Origin: Silurus meridionalis
Taxonomy: Eukaryota; Chordata; Actinopteri; Siluriformes; Siluridae
Reading direction: 5' to 3'
NCBI RefSeq assembly: GCF_014805685.1
Contig: NC_060887.1
Span: forward strand, 8,777,463-8,841,462
DNA length: 64,000 nucleotides
This document shows positions 25,996 to 36,988 of this stretch, one piece after another. Both the position numbers and the translations under genes were made by a program. Below the pieces are notes generated by a model, which was not told the DNA's origin, did not search any database, and was given only the letters and a program-made list of their open reading frames with translations. Each line of letters opens with the position of its first letter. Positions within the stretch are counted from its first letter, which is position 1.

Positions 25996-26349
25996 TCATT
26001 CTTTCTTTTTTTTCCAACACTTTTCGTTAATAGTGAAGACATCCAAACTATGAAGGAACATTGATTGACCTTCATTTTTGAGAGTTTCTTGCGATAATAA
26101 GTAGTAACATATAATGCTATTGACTCTATACTCAAACTTTTAACTGAGGGTCTAAAGCACATTAAGAATTCAAACAATGACAGGGAACACCTGTGTATAG
26201 AAAAACATTCCAGAAGATCACCACGATAAAAGAAAGCCATTAGTTTTCCAAGCTGTCATCAAAGATAAATGTAGCTATTTTAGACAATCTAAAATATAAA
26301 ATTATATTCTGGGTTGTTTAACATGTTTTTTTTGCTTACTATATATATA

Positions 26350-26422
<73 letters not shown>

Positions 26423-26590
26423 TTTTCTTTAATTATGTTCATTATCAATTTTGAAAAAATGAAAATAAAGAAAATAGCTGAAGCAGAAGGTGTGTCCAAA
26501 CTTTATATAGTACTTTACTGGTACAATATATACCTAAATAGACAGTTAATGCTTTTGTGGTGGTTAATTTATATGGTAGAAAGGAGTATT

Positions 26591-26663
<73 letters not shown>

Positions 26664-29600
26664 TAAATAATATATTTTTTTCTTTTCCAATATCAGCAGA
26701 CCTCCTGTTAAACTAAACATGAAGGGAATTGAATATACAGTATTTTTCAACATATGTGACTGCATCTCCTTTTCATTGTTCACACTGATTAAATAAGGTT
26801 GTGGGGAGAAATATCCTGACCCCTCTTTGTCTTCCATGTCACGTCCACTATAGTCAAAGAAAATATCCAAGTCCTCAGCTAGTGCTCGGTCCACCAATCG
26901 AATGCTGCGGTCAAAGAAGATCAGGAAATCCTCAGAGTGAACAATTTGCTGCCTCTCTTCCCCTGTGAGCTCCTTAGGATGTTCTATAAAAACAGAATTG
27001 CTTTTACCAGCATACCATAACTGTTATGCAGTTACTAAGAATAAAGTATTGTAAAAAGGTCACCATTATCTTTCATTGACTCCTGATTGTCCTCTACCAA
27101 ATGCACTTCAGGATCAGGTTTGACCGCAGGAAGTTCTTCATTCTTCACCTCGTCTGTGTTAGGAGAAAGATTTTATAAAGAATAGAGAAAGGTCCTATGA
27201 ATAATATTTACATTTTTTTCTATTTAATTTCTATTTCTATTCAGATTATGTACCTTTTTGATTGTATATTTGATTTGTTGTAAAAGTAGTCTGGGTCTCT
27301 TTACAGTAAGTCACCAGTTCTTTGGGCATGTAATTAATCTGCACCATTTCTGATGCTTCAAGTCTCTGCATTCTGCAAATGAGGAGAAAAGAACAGCAAG
27401 AACACATTAAACAGACCCTTGCCTTCTATTATTTCAGATTTAAGATTAATAACCTAGTCAACGGTATAATATCACCTGTGCTCCGCGTCTGCTAAGAGCT
27501 GAAGAGCTGAGGGGTCCATATCCCACTGAAGCATCCTGAACACATCAGCAGAGGGTGAGGATTTCACAATTATATAGTAACAATAAAAAATGGAGTCACA
27601 TATTCTATGTTTGTTTGATACATGGTATATGATAACGTGAAGTGGTGCCCAGTGCTCGCTGAAATGAAGTGCTCACACATGATACTATGTCTATGCTTCA
27701 GGGATGTGGGCCACAAGTTTCAGCCTGCTCTTATTTCTACTGCACATTAAATGCTCAGGTCCAATAAACTTAACATTTCAATCCCCATAGCCTGAGCTTT
27801 GAAAACTGACAAAGATGTGCTTTGTATCTTGTTTCTCGTTTTAACATTACTTAAAACTACCTGAAGCCAAAGGATACTTTTAAACCATAAAATTATATTT
27901 TCATTGCACCTGTTTTCCCGTCCTCAAAGCACTTAAAATCATGGTGTAACAAGTAAAATTTTGCTTTATTGTTAAACATTTCCACAATACAGAGTATGTA
28001 GTATTTTGCTACAATGGCACATCTGCTTAAATGCATATAGCAAACAAACAGAAGAAAGAAAGTAGGGAGAGATTTTGCATAAGAGTCATATATTTTCAGT
28101 GGCAATAAACGTAAAAACTTAATTTATAATTGTGCACGGTTGTAGAAATAACGACAAAATAGCAAAACATACAGATTACGAGCAAGGCTATTAAAAACAA
28201 ACAAACAAATAACAAACCCTTCACATGTTCTGGCTACTGGGAAGTGCAGTTAGCATCCTTTTAGCACTTTCCTGACAGAGCCCACAATAAGATAAGGAAG
28301 GAAGTCTGGACATTCATACTAGAAAAGACAAGAATCAACAAGTTACAAGGAAGCAAAACCCTTAGTGTAGAGGGAAGAAGAGTGAGGAAAGTGGTGCAAT
28401 CTTATTTGCATAAGTAAGGGGTGCACTGATGTCCAAGGCGGAGCATGAAAATGGAAAGACAGCTAATGTGAGGCCAACAAGTTAAGCAAAGTTCACGTTG
28501 AAGCCAGACGGGGGACAAACATAGAGAGGATAGCAATTTTCTTAGAAGCACCAGTGGAGATATAAAAACAGAGTGATGTCCAAAAGTGGAGCAGGGTGGA
28601 TTAGTCAGGTCCAGAGTGGCGCAAGGAGACAGAGTGATGCCCATGAGAAGTCCATGATCTTTACAAATGTTCTCTTCGGGGCAGAGAGGGTGGAAGCAGT
28701 GGGGAAGTAATGGTGGTATGCAGTTTCAACTCGGACAGGATCTCCTTCCCCCAAAAAGGGCCCATGGAGGTACCTGACAGTGAGCCCAGCCATTAATTGG
28801 TCTAGAGGGGCCATGAACGGTTTACGCTGCCTCAGTTTCTCTGGATCTGCTCATCTTGGTACCACATGCATTGAAGAAAGTCAATGCTGGGATTTTTACA
28901 CCAAACCATTTCATATGCACCTTAAAGCCTTAACCATGGAGCCACCACAATAAGCTCAACTAGCAACCACTGATTCATTTAGATCAATCAATGAATTAAT
29001 AGCACTGGTCCCCTGGTGGTCTAGTGGTTAAGACACAGTGCTCCCACAGCTGTGACCCGGGTTCGATTCCCGGTCAGGGAACCATCCCCAGCCACTCTCA
29101 GTGCCGGTCCCAAGCCCGGATAAATTGGGGAGGGTTGCGTTAGGAAGGGCATCCAGCGTAAAACATCTGCCAAATCAAACGTGCGGAGGAACCGCTGTGG
29201 CGACCCCTAACGGGAGAAGCCGAAAGAAAGTTTTTTTTTAGTGAATTAATAGCACTACTAACTGCACTGAATTATAGCTTTGCTATTTCTTAATGACTCT
29301 GACTGTTCACATTCTATTCCCAGTCGCTTACCATGGTTGGATCCTTGAGCAAGCACCTTGAGCTGAGTCCTGCACCAGCCAAATAAAAGAACTTGATACG
29401 ATTATTTGACAGAACATAGTATATTATAGCTGCTTTAATAGCAACCCAGTTTTCTAGAAAATTACTGTAAAATCAACAGTACAGTTTTTACACTGTGACA
29501 GGGTTCCAGAGACTTGTTCAGTTTAATTCAATGAATTTTTAATTGTATAGCCACAATGGATTTTTCTTTTTAAACCAAAACAGCTTTATACAGATAACGT

Positions 29601-32600
29601 GTAATCTAAGATCAAGATAAAATATAATCTGTGCTAAAACACAGTGAATGTACTGTATGCTGTTGGAATTTTTTTTTTACGGTAAGTATAGATTTATATA
29701 TAAATGACGAGTGTCAAAATGCACTCAATATAAGGTAAATGTTTGATTTTTATTTCAAATCCAAAATTCATAGTTTTAATCTGGAAGACAAAACATTTGC
29801 GGAATGACAGTTGATGTTTTTGTGCACTGGGACTTTCGTACCTAGCCATGGTTCCTCCCTCCACTGACTTCTGGCTCCCATTTTCACTGGAAGCGCTCAC
29901 TGATTGTGAAGAGGGAGACATAGGGGGTGGGACTAAATAATGAAAATAACAGGTATCCCATGTTAAAAGATGGAGAGGTTGCTCTGGAGCCCAGCACAGT
30001 CCAAGAGCAGCAAAACAAAATGAAAGATGACAAATCAAGATGATAAAATAAAGACAGAAAAAGAAAAGGAATAAACAGAGAAACTGGGTTATAATCATAA
30101 TTTTTGACGTATTTTTGAGAATCTGTCATATATACAATCACTTTATTAGGAGCACTGGTACACCTGCTCATTTATTCAGATACCCAATCAACCAATCAGG
30201 TGACAGCAGCACAATGCAACAAAAGAGTTTGAGTTACTGTTCACATTAGAATGAACAATGTGATTTTTGAGACACTTCTGTGACTGGAGGCTCTGCAGGC
30301 TGGAACACGTTTTGCTGTGCCTGAAATATTGTCTGCCATTTTGTAGTGCTGTCCTAATTCTTCATTTCCTACATTCATTCTCTCTTTGTACCCACAATGC
30401 ACTCTGATTTCAAGTGTGCATCCGATGTACACTTGTTAATTAAATTTTTTCCCACACTGCAACGTGACACAGCACAAAAGACAATTTTCTCCTCAGGAAG
30501 ATAAGTTCTGCCAAAACCAAAATGAGCAACTAAGTGAGACTTCTTAGTGTTTAACTCTGGAGTCAGCTTGGGGAGACTGGCAGGAAACCTAGCAAATGTA
30601 TTCTGTACATAAAGTTTGTTTATATACTTGTTTATTCTTGTTGATTTTTATTATTTGGTGATAAAAAAATGAATATGTTCTTTATAAGTAAATTTGTCCC
30701 TGATGAGTGAGCCGGTGGCGACTGTGGCAAGGAAAAACTCCTGAGATGGGATAAGGAAGAAACCTTGAGAGAAACCAGACTCAAAATGGAACTGATCCTT
30801 ATCTGGGTTGCACCGAATGTCCATTTATTACAGATATACGATGTCAGAGATCCGAGAATGACAGCGTATGACCAGATTGGACTGAGCTGACAGGAAGTGT
30901 ATAGTAACTAATATAAAGTCTTTTTACATCTCAGGACTTTACATCTCAACACATCAATCAATGTAGGGTTCTGCTCACTTGAACTAGACAGTTAAAAACA
31001 ATACAAATAAATACAAAAAAAAAAGGTTTCCCCCAATTTTTTATTGTTCACAGTTGTAAAGAGTTTCCTCGACCTTTATGGCGGCTGAAACCAATCTGGC
31101 TGTTTCCTCTGAACTCTCTTAACAAAGCTTTTTCACCCAAAACTGTCATCCACTCTGTGTTTTTTCTTTTCATTTTTTCTCACCATGCTTTGTTTAAAAA
31201 TCCCAGGCAATCAACAGTTTCTGAAATACCCAATTCAGCCAATCTGGTACCACCATGCATGCCCACAGATGACCGAGATCATGCTTCCTCACCATTCTGA
31301 TCATGAAGCTGCATGATCTTTTGCCTTGCACTGCTGCCACTGGCTGATTAGATAACTACATAGATGGGCAACCGTACAGGTGTGTATACACATGTATATA
31401 CACAGTTTGTTAAGCGGTTTGTTCACAAATGCTGAAGGTGAGCCACGTGTCCATTTCACGTTAACCACAAATTTGCGTGAGTACACGTGTCACAACAGGG
31501 TCAATATAAGTGATGAAACTCACATAAACCTCAACATCTTGAACAGCTTGAGTGCAAAGTCAAAAGCAAGTGTTGTAGTGACAAACCATGAAATGTCACT
31601 GCTTATTTAAAAATAGTATAGAGATGCTTTATATGTTATGGAATAAATGCAAGCCATGGTTTCCAGTGCCACACACACCCGGTTCCATAAAATTGTAACA
31701 CACGACAATAAAAATATTGTTATTTAGTTTCAAATGTGTGAAAAAGTTGAAGCAGAGGAAAAACTGCACTGACAACATGACAGATCAGCATGAAATTTTG
31801 ACCTTTCAGAGATTGGCTTGCTTTTCAAAACTAAGTATTTACATTTATGGAATTTGGCAGACGCCCTAATCCAGAGCAATTTACTTTATCTCAATTTTAC
31901 AACTGAGCAGTCAAGGGTTAAGGGCCTTGCCCAAGGGCCCAACCACGGCAGCTTGGTGGTGCTGGGACTTTAACTTATAGCTTTCCGATCAGAAGTCCAT
32001 CTCTGCTAAAAATCGAAATGCTGTTGAGGACATCCTGTAATTTCCAACAGCTTGCTTATGAGTGAGTTTAAAGAGGGCCTGAAGATGTACTTTACAGGCT
32101 CCAATGTTTAGTCCACATTTGTAGTGGTACAGAGTCGCAAATTTCACCAAAGGAAATATCTGCTCTGAGAAATCATTATTTATTCCCCCTATTCCCCTGT
32201 AGCAATCTAAATAATATGTTTAGATATAGCGAAGTGTATTAGAAAGAAATCAAAGGAAAATACATATTTTAGTATAAATGAAATAAACAATATGTTGATG
32301 GTATTAGAATTGATCATAACATATCTAACATGCAGTATTAAAATTCATAAATACCTAAAGGAAGTTCTTGAGAGATCTCACTTCTCTTTGTATCCGAGTC
32401 TTCTGATGCACTCTCTGCTATTAGCTGTGCCTCAGACTAGAACATAGGAATGGTCTTTAAAACTGGGTATAACCACAACAGCAGCAAATAAAATAAAAGA
32501 TCTATATGTATATATTTACCTCTTTCTTTCTTCTCTCTTCTTCTTTTTGTCTTTTTTGCTCATGCATCTCAGCAACAAGCTGTTTTGTGTGCTCCAGTTT

Positions 32601-32627
32601 GGCTTTTATTTTGCGTGTGTCACACAT
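16365..32627 (-). CDS. dync1i1: cytoplasmic dynein 1 intermediate chain (DYNC1I1-like), complete coding region
   Basis: Sixteen minus-strand exons: 32520-32627, 32355-32436, 29842-29983, 27476-27535, 27254-27372, 27064-27153, 26821-26983, 25632-25731, 20811-20936, 20213-20359, 19524-19637, 18863-18996, 18634-18778, 16961-17101, 16599-16724, 16365-16427. All phases agree, giving 619 aa (human DYNC1I1 is 645). The subunit joins dynein heavy chain (C-terminal WD40 propeller) to light chains and dynactin (N-terminal region). Landmarks: basic N-terminal helix (start [13 protein letters not shown]), [18 protein letters not shown], an LC8-type site KETQT near residue 155, [10 protein letters not shown], then WD repeats with [18 protein letters not shown] and [20 protein letters not shown] and SALNRVRW-type residues favour DYNC1I1 over DYNC1I2. 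Odd points: the N-terminal helix diverges from the usually invariant sequence, about 11 residues around the ETEALLQSIGI motif are missing, and the C-terminus stops early at LARFLVEF. A splice acceptor 8 nt before the ATG implies an upstream non-coding exon. It may be a divergent duplicate. Confidence 0.92.
18464..18505 (-). mobile_element. LINE-type 3' tail with (AAGTC)n
   Basis: Short AAGTC tandem copies joined to AGCTTTTATTGTCATTTC, a common terminus of fish non-LTR elements. Only the tail is recognisable. Confidence 0.5.
19862..20100 (+). mobile_element. tRNA-derived SINE
   Basis: Within a dynein intron. Pol III-like boxes (TCATTGGTTAAGG and a degraded GAATCAAACCCC) are followed by the GCCAAGCTGCCACTCTTGGG body and GACCCTGTGCTCTGG. 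Copies in reverse lie at 31.84-32.01 and 39.18-39.39 kb. Confidence 0.75.
21214..21361. repeat. two (TA)n tracts with a duplicated spacer
   Basis: TA runs at 21214-21287 and 21305-21361. The spacer AAATAAAACGTGA also occurs just before the first run (about 21177), suggesting local duplication. Confidence 0.95.
21440..22018 (+). mobile_element. L2-like LINE 3' untranslated fragment
   Basis: Non-coding 3' region of the L2-like family in plus orientation, with an internal (CT)n run at 21726-21752. It ends at TTTGGTGCCACCCAGATGAGG, where an inverted tail begins. Confidence 0.6.
22019..25140 (-). mobile_element. L2-like LINE, 5'-truncated, degenerate
   Basis: Minus-strand frames follow LINE order: endonuclease end and linker (24753-25247), reverse transcriptase start (24213-24545, 24032-24256), RT core with the catalytic box [11 protein letters not shown] and [15 protein letters not shown] (23643-24080), RT end (23261-23740), and a C-terminal part (22857-23279). 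Frameshifts separate them. The 3' end has an AAAGCTGCTTTGAGACAATG tail and (AATTG)n repeats. A (GA)n tract at 22529-22574 lies in the 3' UTR. Confidence 0.88.
22529..22574. repeat. (GA)n microsatellite
   Basis: About 23 copies inside the L2-like 3' UTR. Confidence 0.97.
25141..25378 (+). mobile_element. L2-like LINE 3' tail, inverted relative to the neighbouring copy
   Basis: Contains TCTCAAGGTTTCCTCCTTATG, then AAAGCTGCTTTGAGACAATG and a terminal AAATTGAATTGAGTTGAATT repeat. It abuts the 5' side of the minus-strand L2 copy, so the two 3' tails face outward. Confidence 0.8.
25921..26010. repeat. (TTTC)n microsatellite
   Basis: About 20 copies, slightly degraded at the right end. Confidence 0.97.
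26353..26416. repeat. (TA)n microsatellite
   Basis: About 32 copies within a dynein intron. Confidence 0.97.
26594..26661. repeat. (TA)n microsatellite
   Basis: About 34 copies, 180 bp from the previous tract and 160 bp from a dynein splice donor. Confidence 0.97.
28200..28860. other. unassigned repeat-like stretch in a dynein intron
   Basis: Less AT-rich than its surroundings, with a minus-strand frame at 28605-28814 ([15 protein letters not shown]...). It may be part of an old retroelement, but I cannot name it. Confidence 0.25.
29008..29238 (+). mobile_element. tRNA-Glu-headed SINE with RTE LINE tail
   Basis: The head (about 29009-29082) is tRNA-Glu-like: an A box in GGTCTAGTGGTTAAG, a B box GGTTCGATTCC, an acceptor 3' strand CAGGGAA, and then CCA. 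The anticodon loop no longer reads Glu. A body with TTAGGAAGGGCATCCAGCGT follows, then the tail CTGTGGCGACCCCTAACGGG and AGAAGCCGAAAGAAAG, which is identical in kind to the RTE-like LINE end at 35.05-35.09 kb. It is a SINE, not a functional tRNA gene. Confidence 0.88.
29515..29605 (-). mobile_element. L2-like LINE 3' tail remnant
   Basis: Degraded complement of the AAAGCTGCTTT tail with an AATTCAATGAATT-type end. Confidence 0.5.
30125..30235. mobile_element. DNA-transposon end fragment
   Basis: ACTTTATTAGGAGCACTGGT and CAATCAACCAATCAGGTG match a common fish DNA-transposon terminus. The matching other end is at 31.2-31.37 kb. Confidence 0.5.
30660..30850 (-). mobile_element. L2-like LINE 3' region fragment
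   Basis: Complement of the L2-like 3' block, including GGCAAGGAAAAACTCCTGAG and AACCTTGAGAGAAACCAGAC. It lies between the two ends of the preceding DNA transposon and may have inserted into it. Confidence 0.7.
31195..31370. mobile_element. DNA-transposon fragment
   Basis: Degraded copy of the fish element with TCTGGTACCACCATGCATGC and GGCTGATTAGATAACT. Probably the partner of the fragment at 30.13 kb. Confidence 0.45.
31835..32015 (-). mobile_element. tRNA-derived SINE
   Basis: Reverse copy of the SINE at 19.9 kb: GGGTTAAGGGCCTTGCCCAA and GGCAGCTTGGTGGTGCTGGG are diagnostic. Confidence 0.75.
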
Positions 32628-32639
32628 TTTCAGTGCTGT

Positions 32640-34170
32640 ATATATAAATATATATGTACATTTATCAGATAAATCTGATTATTATCATATATATGTACAT
32701 TTATCAGATAAATCATTTTCAATCATTTAATGTGAATTTGGAAGAAAAGCAGCCTAGAACCAACGACTTTTAGCTTTAAATCCAGGGCTTTCATAAAAAT
32801 ATTGCATTTATACATATAACCTGAATTTATTTAACTTTTTTTTATTATAACATATTAATACAACAATAATAATAATGACCAATTTTATGACTGCCTGAAT
32901 TTTGGACGTTTCCTCCCTTGAAATGTTTTTACGGTAGCTTTTACAAGCTTTTACTGTAGCTGTAATATTTACTGTTGCCTTCAGTGTTTTTTGTCAGGAA
33001 GTAACAAAAGTGTCCCTTGATCAGGCTGATGCCAGGTGACTTACACGTTTAATTTCTGCTACTTCTATCAGCAGTAATTAGTGACTCTGGCAGTCACGCA
33101 GGTCTATCTAATAACACTGCCTCCATGGTTGACAGATGATGTGGTATGCTTTGGATTATGAACCATTCCTTTCCTTCTCCATACCCTTCTCTTCCTATAT
33201 CTCTGGCCATCTTGGTTCAACCTGTCCAATCCTGTTCCAGCATTTTCCATGTTTCACATGTTAACATTCAATCTTAAGATAAAATCTATTTATTTACATT
33301 AACAACAGAGTCTGTTTAATGTAAACTCAGACAATGAGTTTTTCTTCACCGGGATGAAGGTGAAAATGACACGTTAATCACTTTAGTCTTGGTCTTTCAT
33401 TCCTTTTGGTGCTGCCAGTGAATAGCAAACAACAAATTGTTGATTAACTTCTAATGTTCATCCTTTAATCATGAAAAAAATAACAGGCCAAGTCTGGTTA
33501 ACTGCTAATCAGTTAATTGTCTAATCATTTTTTAGGCTGTGAAAATAAATAAAAACCTTCAACAACAACAAAACTATTAATGCAATATTTATGCTATACC
33601 CCTTGAATTAAAGCTAAATAATTCAATATTTACTTCCTGAATTCAAAGGCATTCTGGTGGCACACACAAGCATCAAGACTAAAACTGAATTTTGTACATA
33701 ATTATGGACCTGACTGTATTTGTAGGATGCATAAGTGTCTTATGTCCTATCAAACATTATTTATTGTCAGATTGAAATATAATGTTGCCATACCAGACAT
33801 CATTCTCCTGATACACTGAGGATGTAATTGGCTGCGTTGGTGTTTGAGTGATAATAAGACAAGAACACAGCAGCAGCACATCAGGAAAAAACATTTCATT
33901 TCAGCTTAGAAACCGAAACGTCACGCTGAACTACATGATCGAATTGATGGATATTCACTGTACCGTTGTTGCTTCCTGTATATGGAATTTTGATCTTCTG
34001 CGATATTGGAGGTTGAACAGCAGCTCCGGAGAATTCAGATGCTTCCCTGGCAGTGTTGTTCCTCCCCGGACCCCGGCCGAGCTTTTAGGGGCGCGGCTCT
34101 TACACACATAGCGGTAATGGTGCTGAAAACGGAAAGCGTGATGTAGCGTGGTACAACAGGATATGCGTTT
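32640..34170. other. upstream region of the dynein gene, no coding sequence seen
   Basis: Holds a 46-bp tandem duplication near 32645-32715 (TATATGTACATTTATCAGAT twice). Mostly AT-rich. A small CpG-containing patch at about 34020-34110 could carry the first non-coding exon and promoter of the dynein gene; this is inference. Confidence 0.35.
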
Positions 34171-34172
34171 AT

Positions 34173-34304
34173 ACACACACACACACACACATAAGAAAAA
34201 ATCCATAATGTTTATGATGGTTGTAGTGAAGATTATGTTTATATATTATAAATAATATATAATATCATATTAATAAACTACTACTATATTATTGTTGTTG
34301 TTGT

Positions 34305-34366
<62 letters not shown>

Positions 34367-34424
34367 GTTTTATTATTATAAATAATATATAATATCATAT
34401 TATTAAACTACTACTACACACGAA

Positions 34425-34486
<62 letters not shown>

Positions 34487-34557
34487 AAAACATTAAGGAA
34501 AAATCCATAATGTTTATGATGGTTGTGGTGGAGATTATGTTTATATATTATAAATAA
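34173..34557. repeat. local tandem duplication around microsatellites
   Basis: AAAAATCCATAATGTTTATG with its downstream 40 bp occurs at 34196-34252 and again at 34498-34557, each preceded by a (CA)n run (34173-34191 and 34429-34484). A (TA)n tract lies at 34307-34364. The unit is about 300 bp. Confidence 0.85.
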
Positions 34558-34574
34558 TGGAGTCAACAGTGCAG

Positions 34575-35096
34575 TAACAGTAATGGAGAGTGTGTTTTAG
34601 AAGAGTGCAGGCAGGGTGGAGTGGGTGGAGAAGAGTGATAGCAGGAGTGAAAGTAAAAGTTTATAGGACTGTGGTGAGACCTGTGATGTTGTATGGTTTA
34701 GAGACAGTGGCATTGAGTAAAAGACAGGAGATGGAGCTGGAGGTAGCAGAGCTGAAGATGTTGAGGTTTTCGTTGATGACAATGGACAGGATTAGAAATT
34801 AGTTTATTAGAGGGACAGCGCATGTAGGATGTTTTGGAGACAAGGTGAGGGAGGTGAGATTGAGATGGTTTGGACATGTGCAGAGGAGGGACATGGGGTA
34901 TATCAGTAGGAGAATGCTGAGAATGGAGCCACCAGGAAGGAGGAAAAGAGGAAGACCAAAGAGGAGGTTTATGGATGTGGTGAAGGAAGATGTGCAGGTA
35001 GTAGGTTTAAAAGAGGCAGATGTAGAGGACAGAGGGGTGTGTGGAGGTGTGGTGATCCGCTGTGGCGACCCCTAATGGGAGAAGCCGAAAGAAAAA
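34575..35096 (+). mobile_element. RTE-like LINE 3' end
   Basis: Frames encode the RT C-terminal region (KVYRTVVRPVMLYGLETVAL; RLRWFGHVQRRDMGYISRR; RRKRGRPKRRFMDVVKED) and end in CTGTGGCGACCCCTAATGGG then AGAAGCCGAAAGAAAAAG. 5'-truncated copy. Confidence 0.88.
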
Positions 35097-35214
35097 GTGT
35101 TGCGTAAAATGTATATAATTTTATCATTTTTTAAACATTTATATATTCTTTTTAAATTCATTAAAGTTTACAGGTAAAATATATATTTTTAATAATTTTC
35201 TAATTTGGATTCTA

Positions 35215-35500
35215 GGATTTTTATACAGCCCCTCTAGCGACACCTAGGGGGGCCACGGCCCCAAGTTTGAGAACCACTGATCTAGACGACTGGGTCTGAG
35301 CATCTCCAAAACTGCAGCTCTTGTGGGATGTTTCTGGTCTGCTATGCTCAGTATCTATTAAAAGTGTTCCAAGGAAGGAACAGTGGTGAACCAGCGACAG
35401 GGTCATGGCCCATTGATGCACGTGAGGAGCGAAGGCTGGTCCGTGTGGTCCGATCCAACAGACCAAGCTGCTGAAGAAGTTAACTATACTATAATAACTA
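35215..35500 (+). mobile_element. hAT end fragment joined to Tc1 transposase fragment
   Basis: 35215-35279 ends in GTTTGAGAACCACTG, a hAT-type terminus. 35280-35500 encodes a Tc1 transposase N-terminal segment (RRLGLSISKTAALVGC-like, with GPRKEQW downstream), broken by indels. The same Tc1 family supplies the fragment at 43.99-44.18 kb. Confidence 0.65.
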
Positions 35501-35885
35501 CAATTAAAGCATCCTTGAAATGCATTGTAGTTATTATAGTACACTTAACCTTCAGCAGAAACGACTTTAAAAATAACACATTTAAAAATAACTAATTTAT
35601 TATAGCACAATTATAATTGCATTGCAAGCACAACTAATTAAATCATCCTTGAAATGTATTTTTAGATTTGTTTTGTATTTTCATTGTACATAATAATGTA
35701 GATTTTATATTTTCATATCTAAAGTCTAAAAGATGATACATGTTATTTACAGTTACGTCACGTGTCTCTGTGAAGTCACATGGCGGTTGTGATTTTATAA
35801 GGATCGATCGAACTCTCGGAGGTTGCAGAAAAACAGACTTTCGCACAGGAAGGTTACGTTTTTGTAGTCGGAATCGGAAGGGACG

Positions 35886-36911
35886 ATGGATTACACGAAC
35901 GCTCTCGGCCATGGCTTGGCTCGTCTTCTCCTGCAGCTCCCTCTTCTGTACACCATCATAGCTGCAACCGGCGTTTACTGCTTTGCAGACGGAGACCCCG
36001 AGGAACCAAACGCACCCGCAGGTACAACTGTGTCCAAGTCGTGGTGTTTATTAAGATCATTCTGCCCCAGAAAAAAACTATACAGAGATACACTGCTAAG
36101 TGAAAACACTCTCCTTCTGTCCAGGGAGGTGTAGTAAAATCTTTGTTGCACTGGACATCAGTAAAATGTGCTGTAATAACACTTGAGCTACAGTCCAATC
36201 AGAAGTGGAAAATAAATGCCAAACATAAATAATGCCTGGTAATGATTTATTTATAATTGTTTTGCAATTAGGACCAGAGGATGACCAGACCGTAGAGGAT
36301 ACTGAGGACCAGGACATAGTATGTTGCTTCTAAATGTTACCCTGTAAACTACATTTACATGTAATTAATAATTAGACCTGCAGCTTAATTATTATAGTAT
36401 TCATTGTCATGTTTTTTTTTATAGTACTCTTACTGTACTTTTAAATAGAGGGCAAATATGTACATGAGAGAAAGTTTCTTGTTAAAAAGTACTTTCCAAG
36501 ATGTTATAAGTGCCACTCTATGGAAATAATAAGGGGATGGGAAATATCTGTACACTCGATTTTGATGTGAACTTGCACCAGAGGTGTAGAAGCAATGCCA
36601 GCTGGTTATGATATTAGAGAGGAGTAGAACATCTCTGTCAGTAGCTTAATTATTAGACACACACACACACACACATACACACTGGTTCTTGTTAGGTTGT
36701 ATGCAAGTTTATAATACTCATTTATCTACACTGTGGTTTTCTACTAAATGGCTCTGTTCAATGGTGTGTGTTTCGGTTATAGGAGTGTGTTACAGCGCAA
36801 ACGGCTTACAGCATCCTCCAGGCGGAAAATGACGAACTGAAGAACGCACTGATTCAAAAGGAGGTAGACTTCCTTTTTCTAAAACCATGTGACCTTTGTG
36901 ATCTGTGTGTA

Positions 36912-36988
<77 letters not shown>

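Noticed and set aside
29008..29082. Functional tRNA-Glu gene
   Set aside because: Boxes fit, but the anticodon loop is altered, CCA is encoded, and the sequence runs straight into a SINE body and LINE tail.
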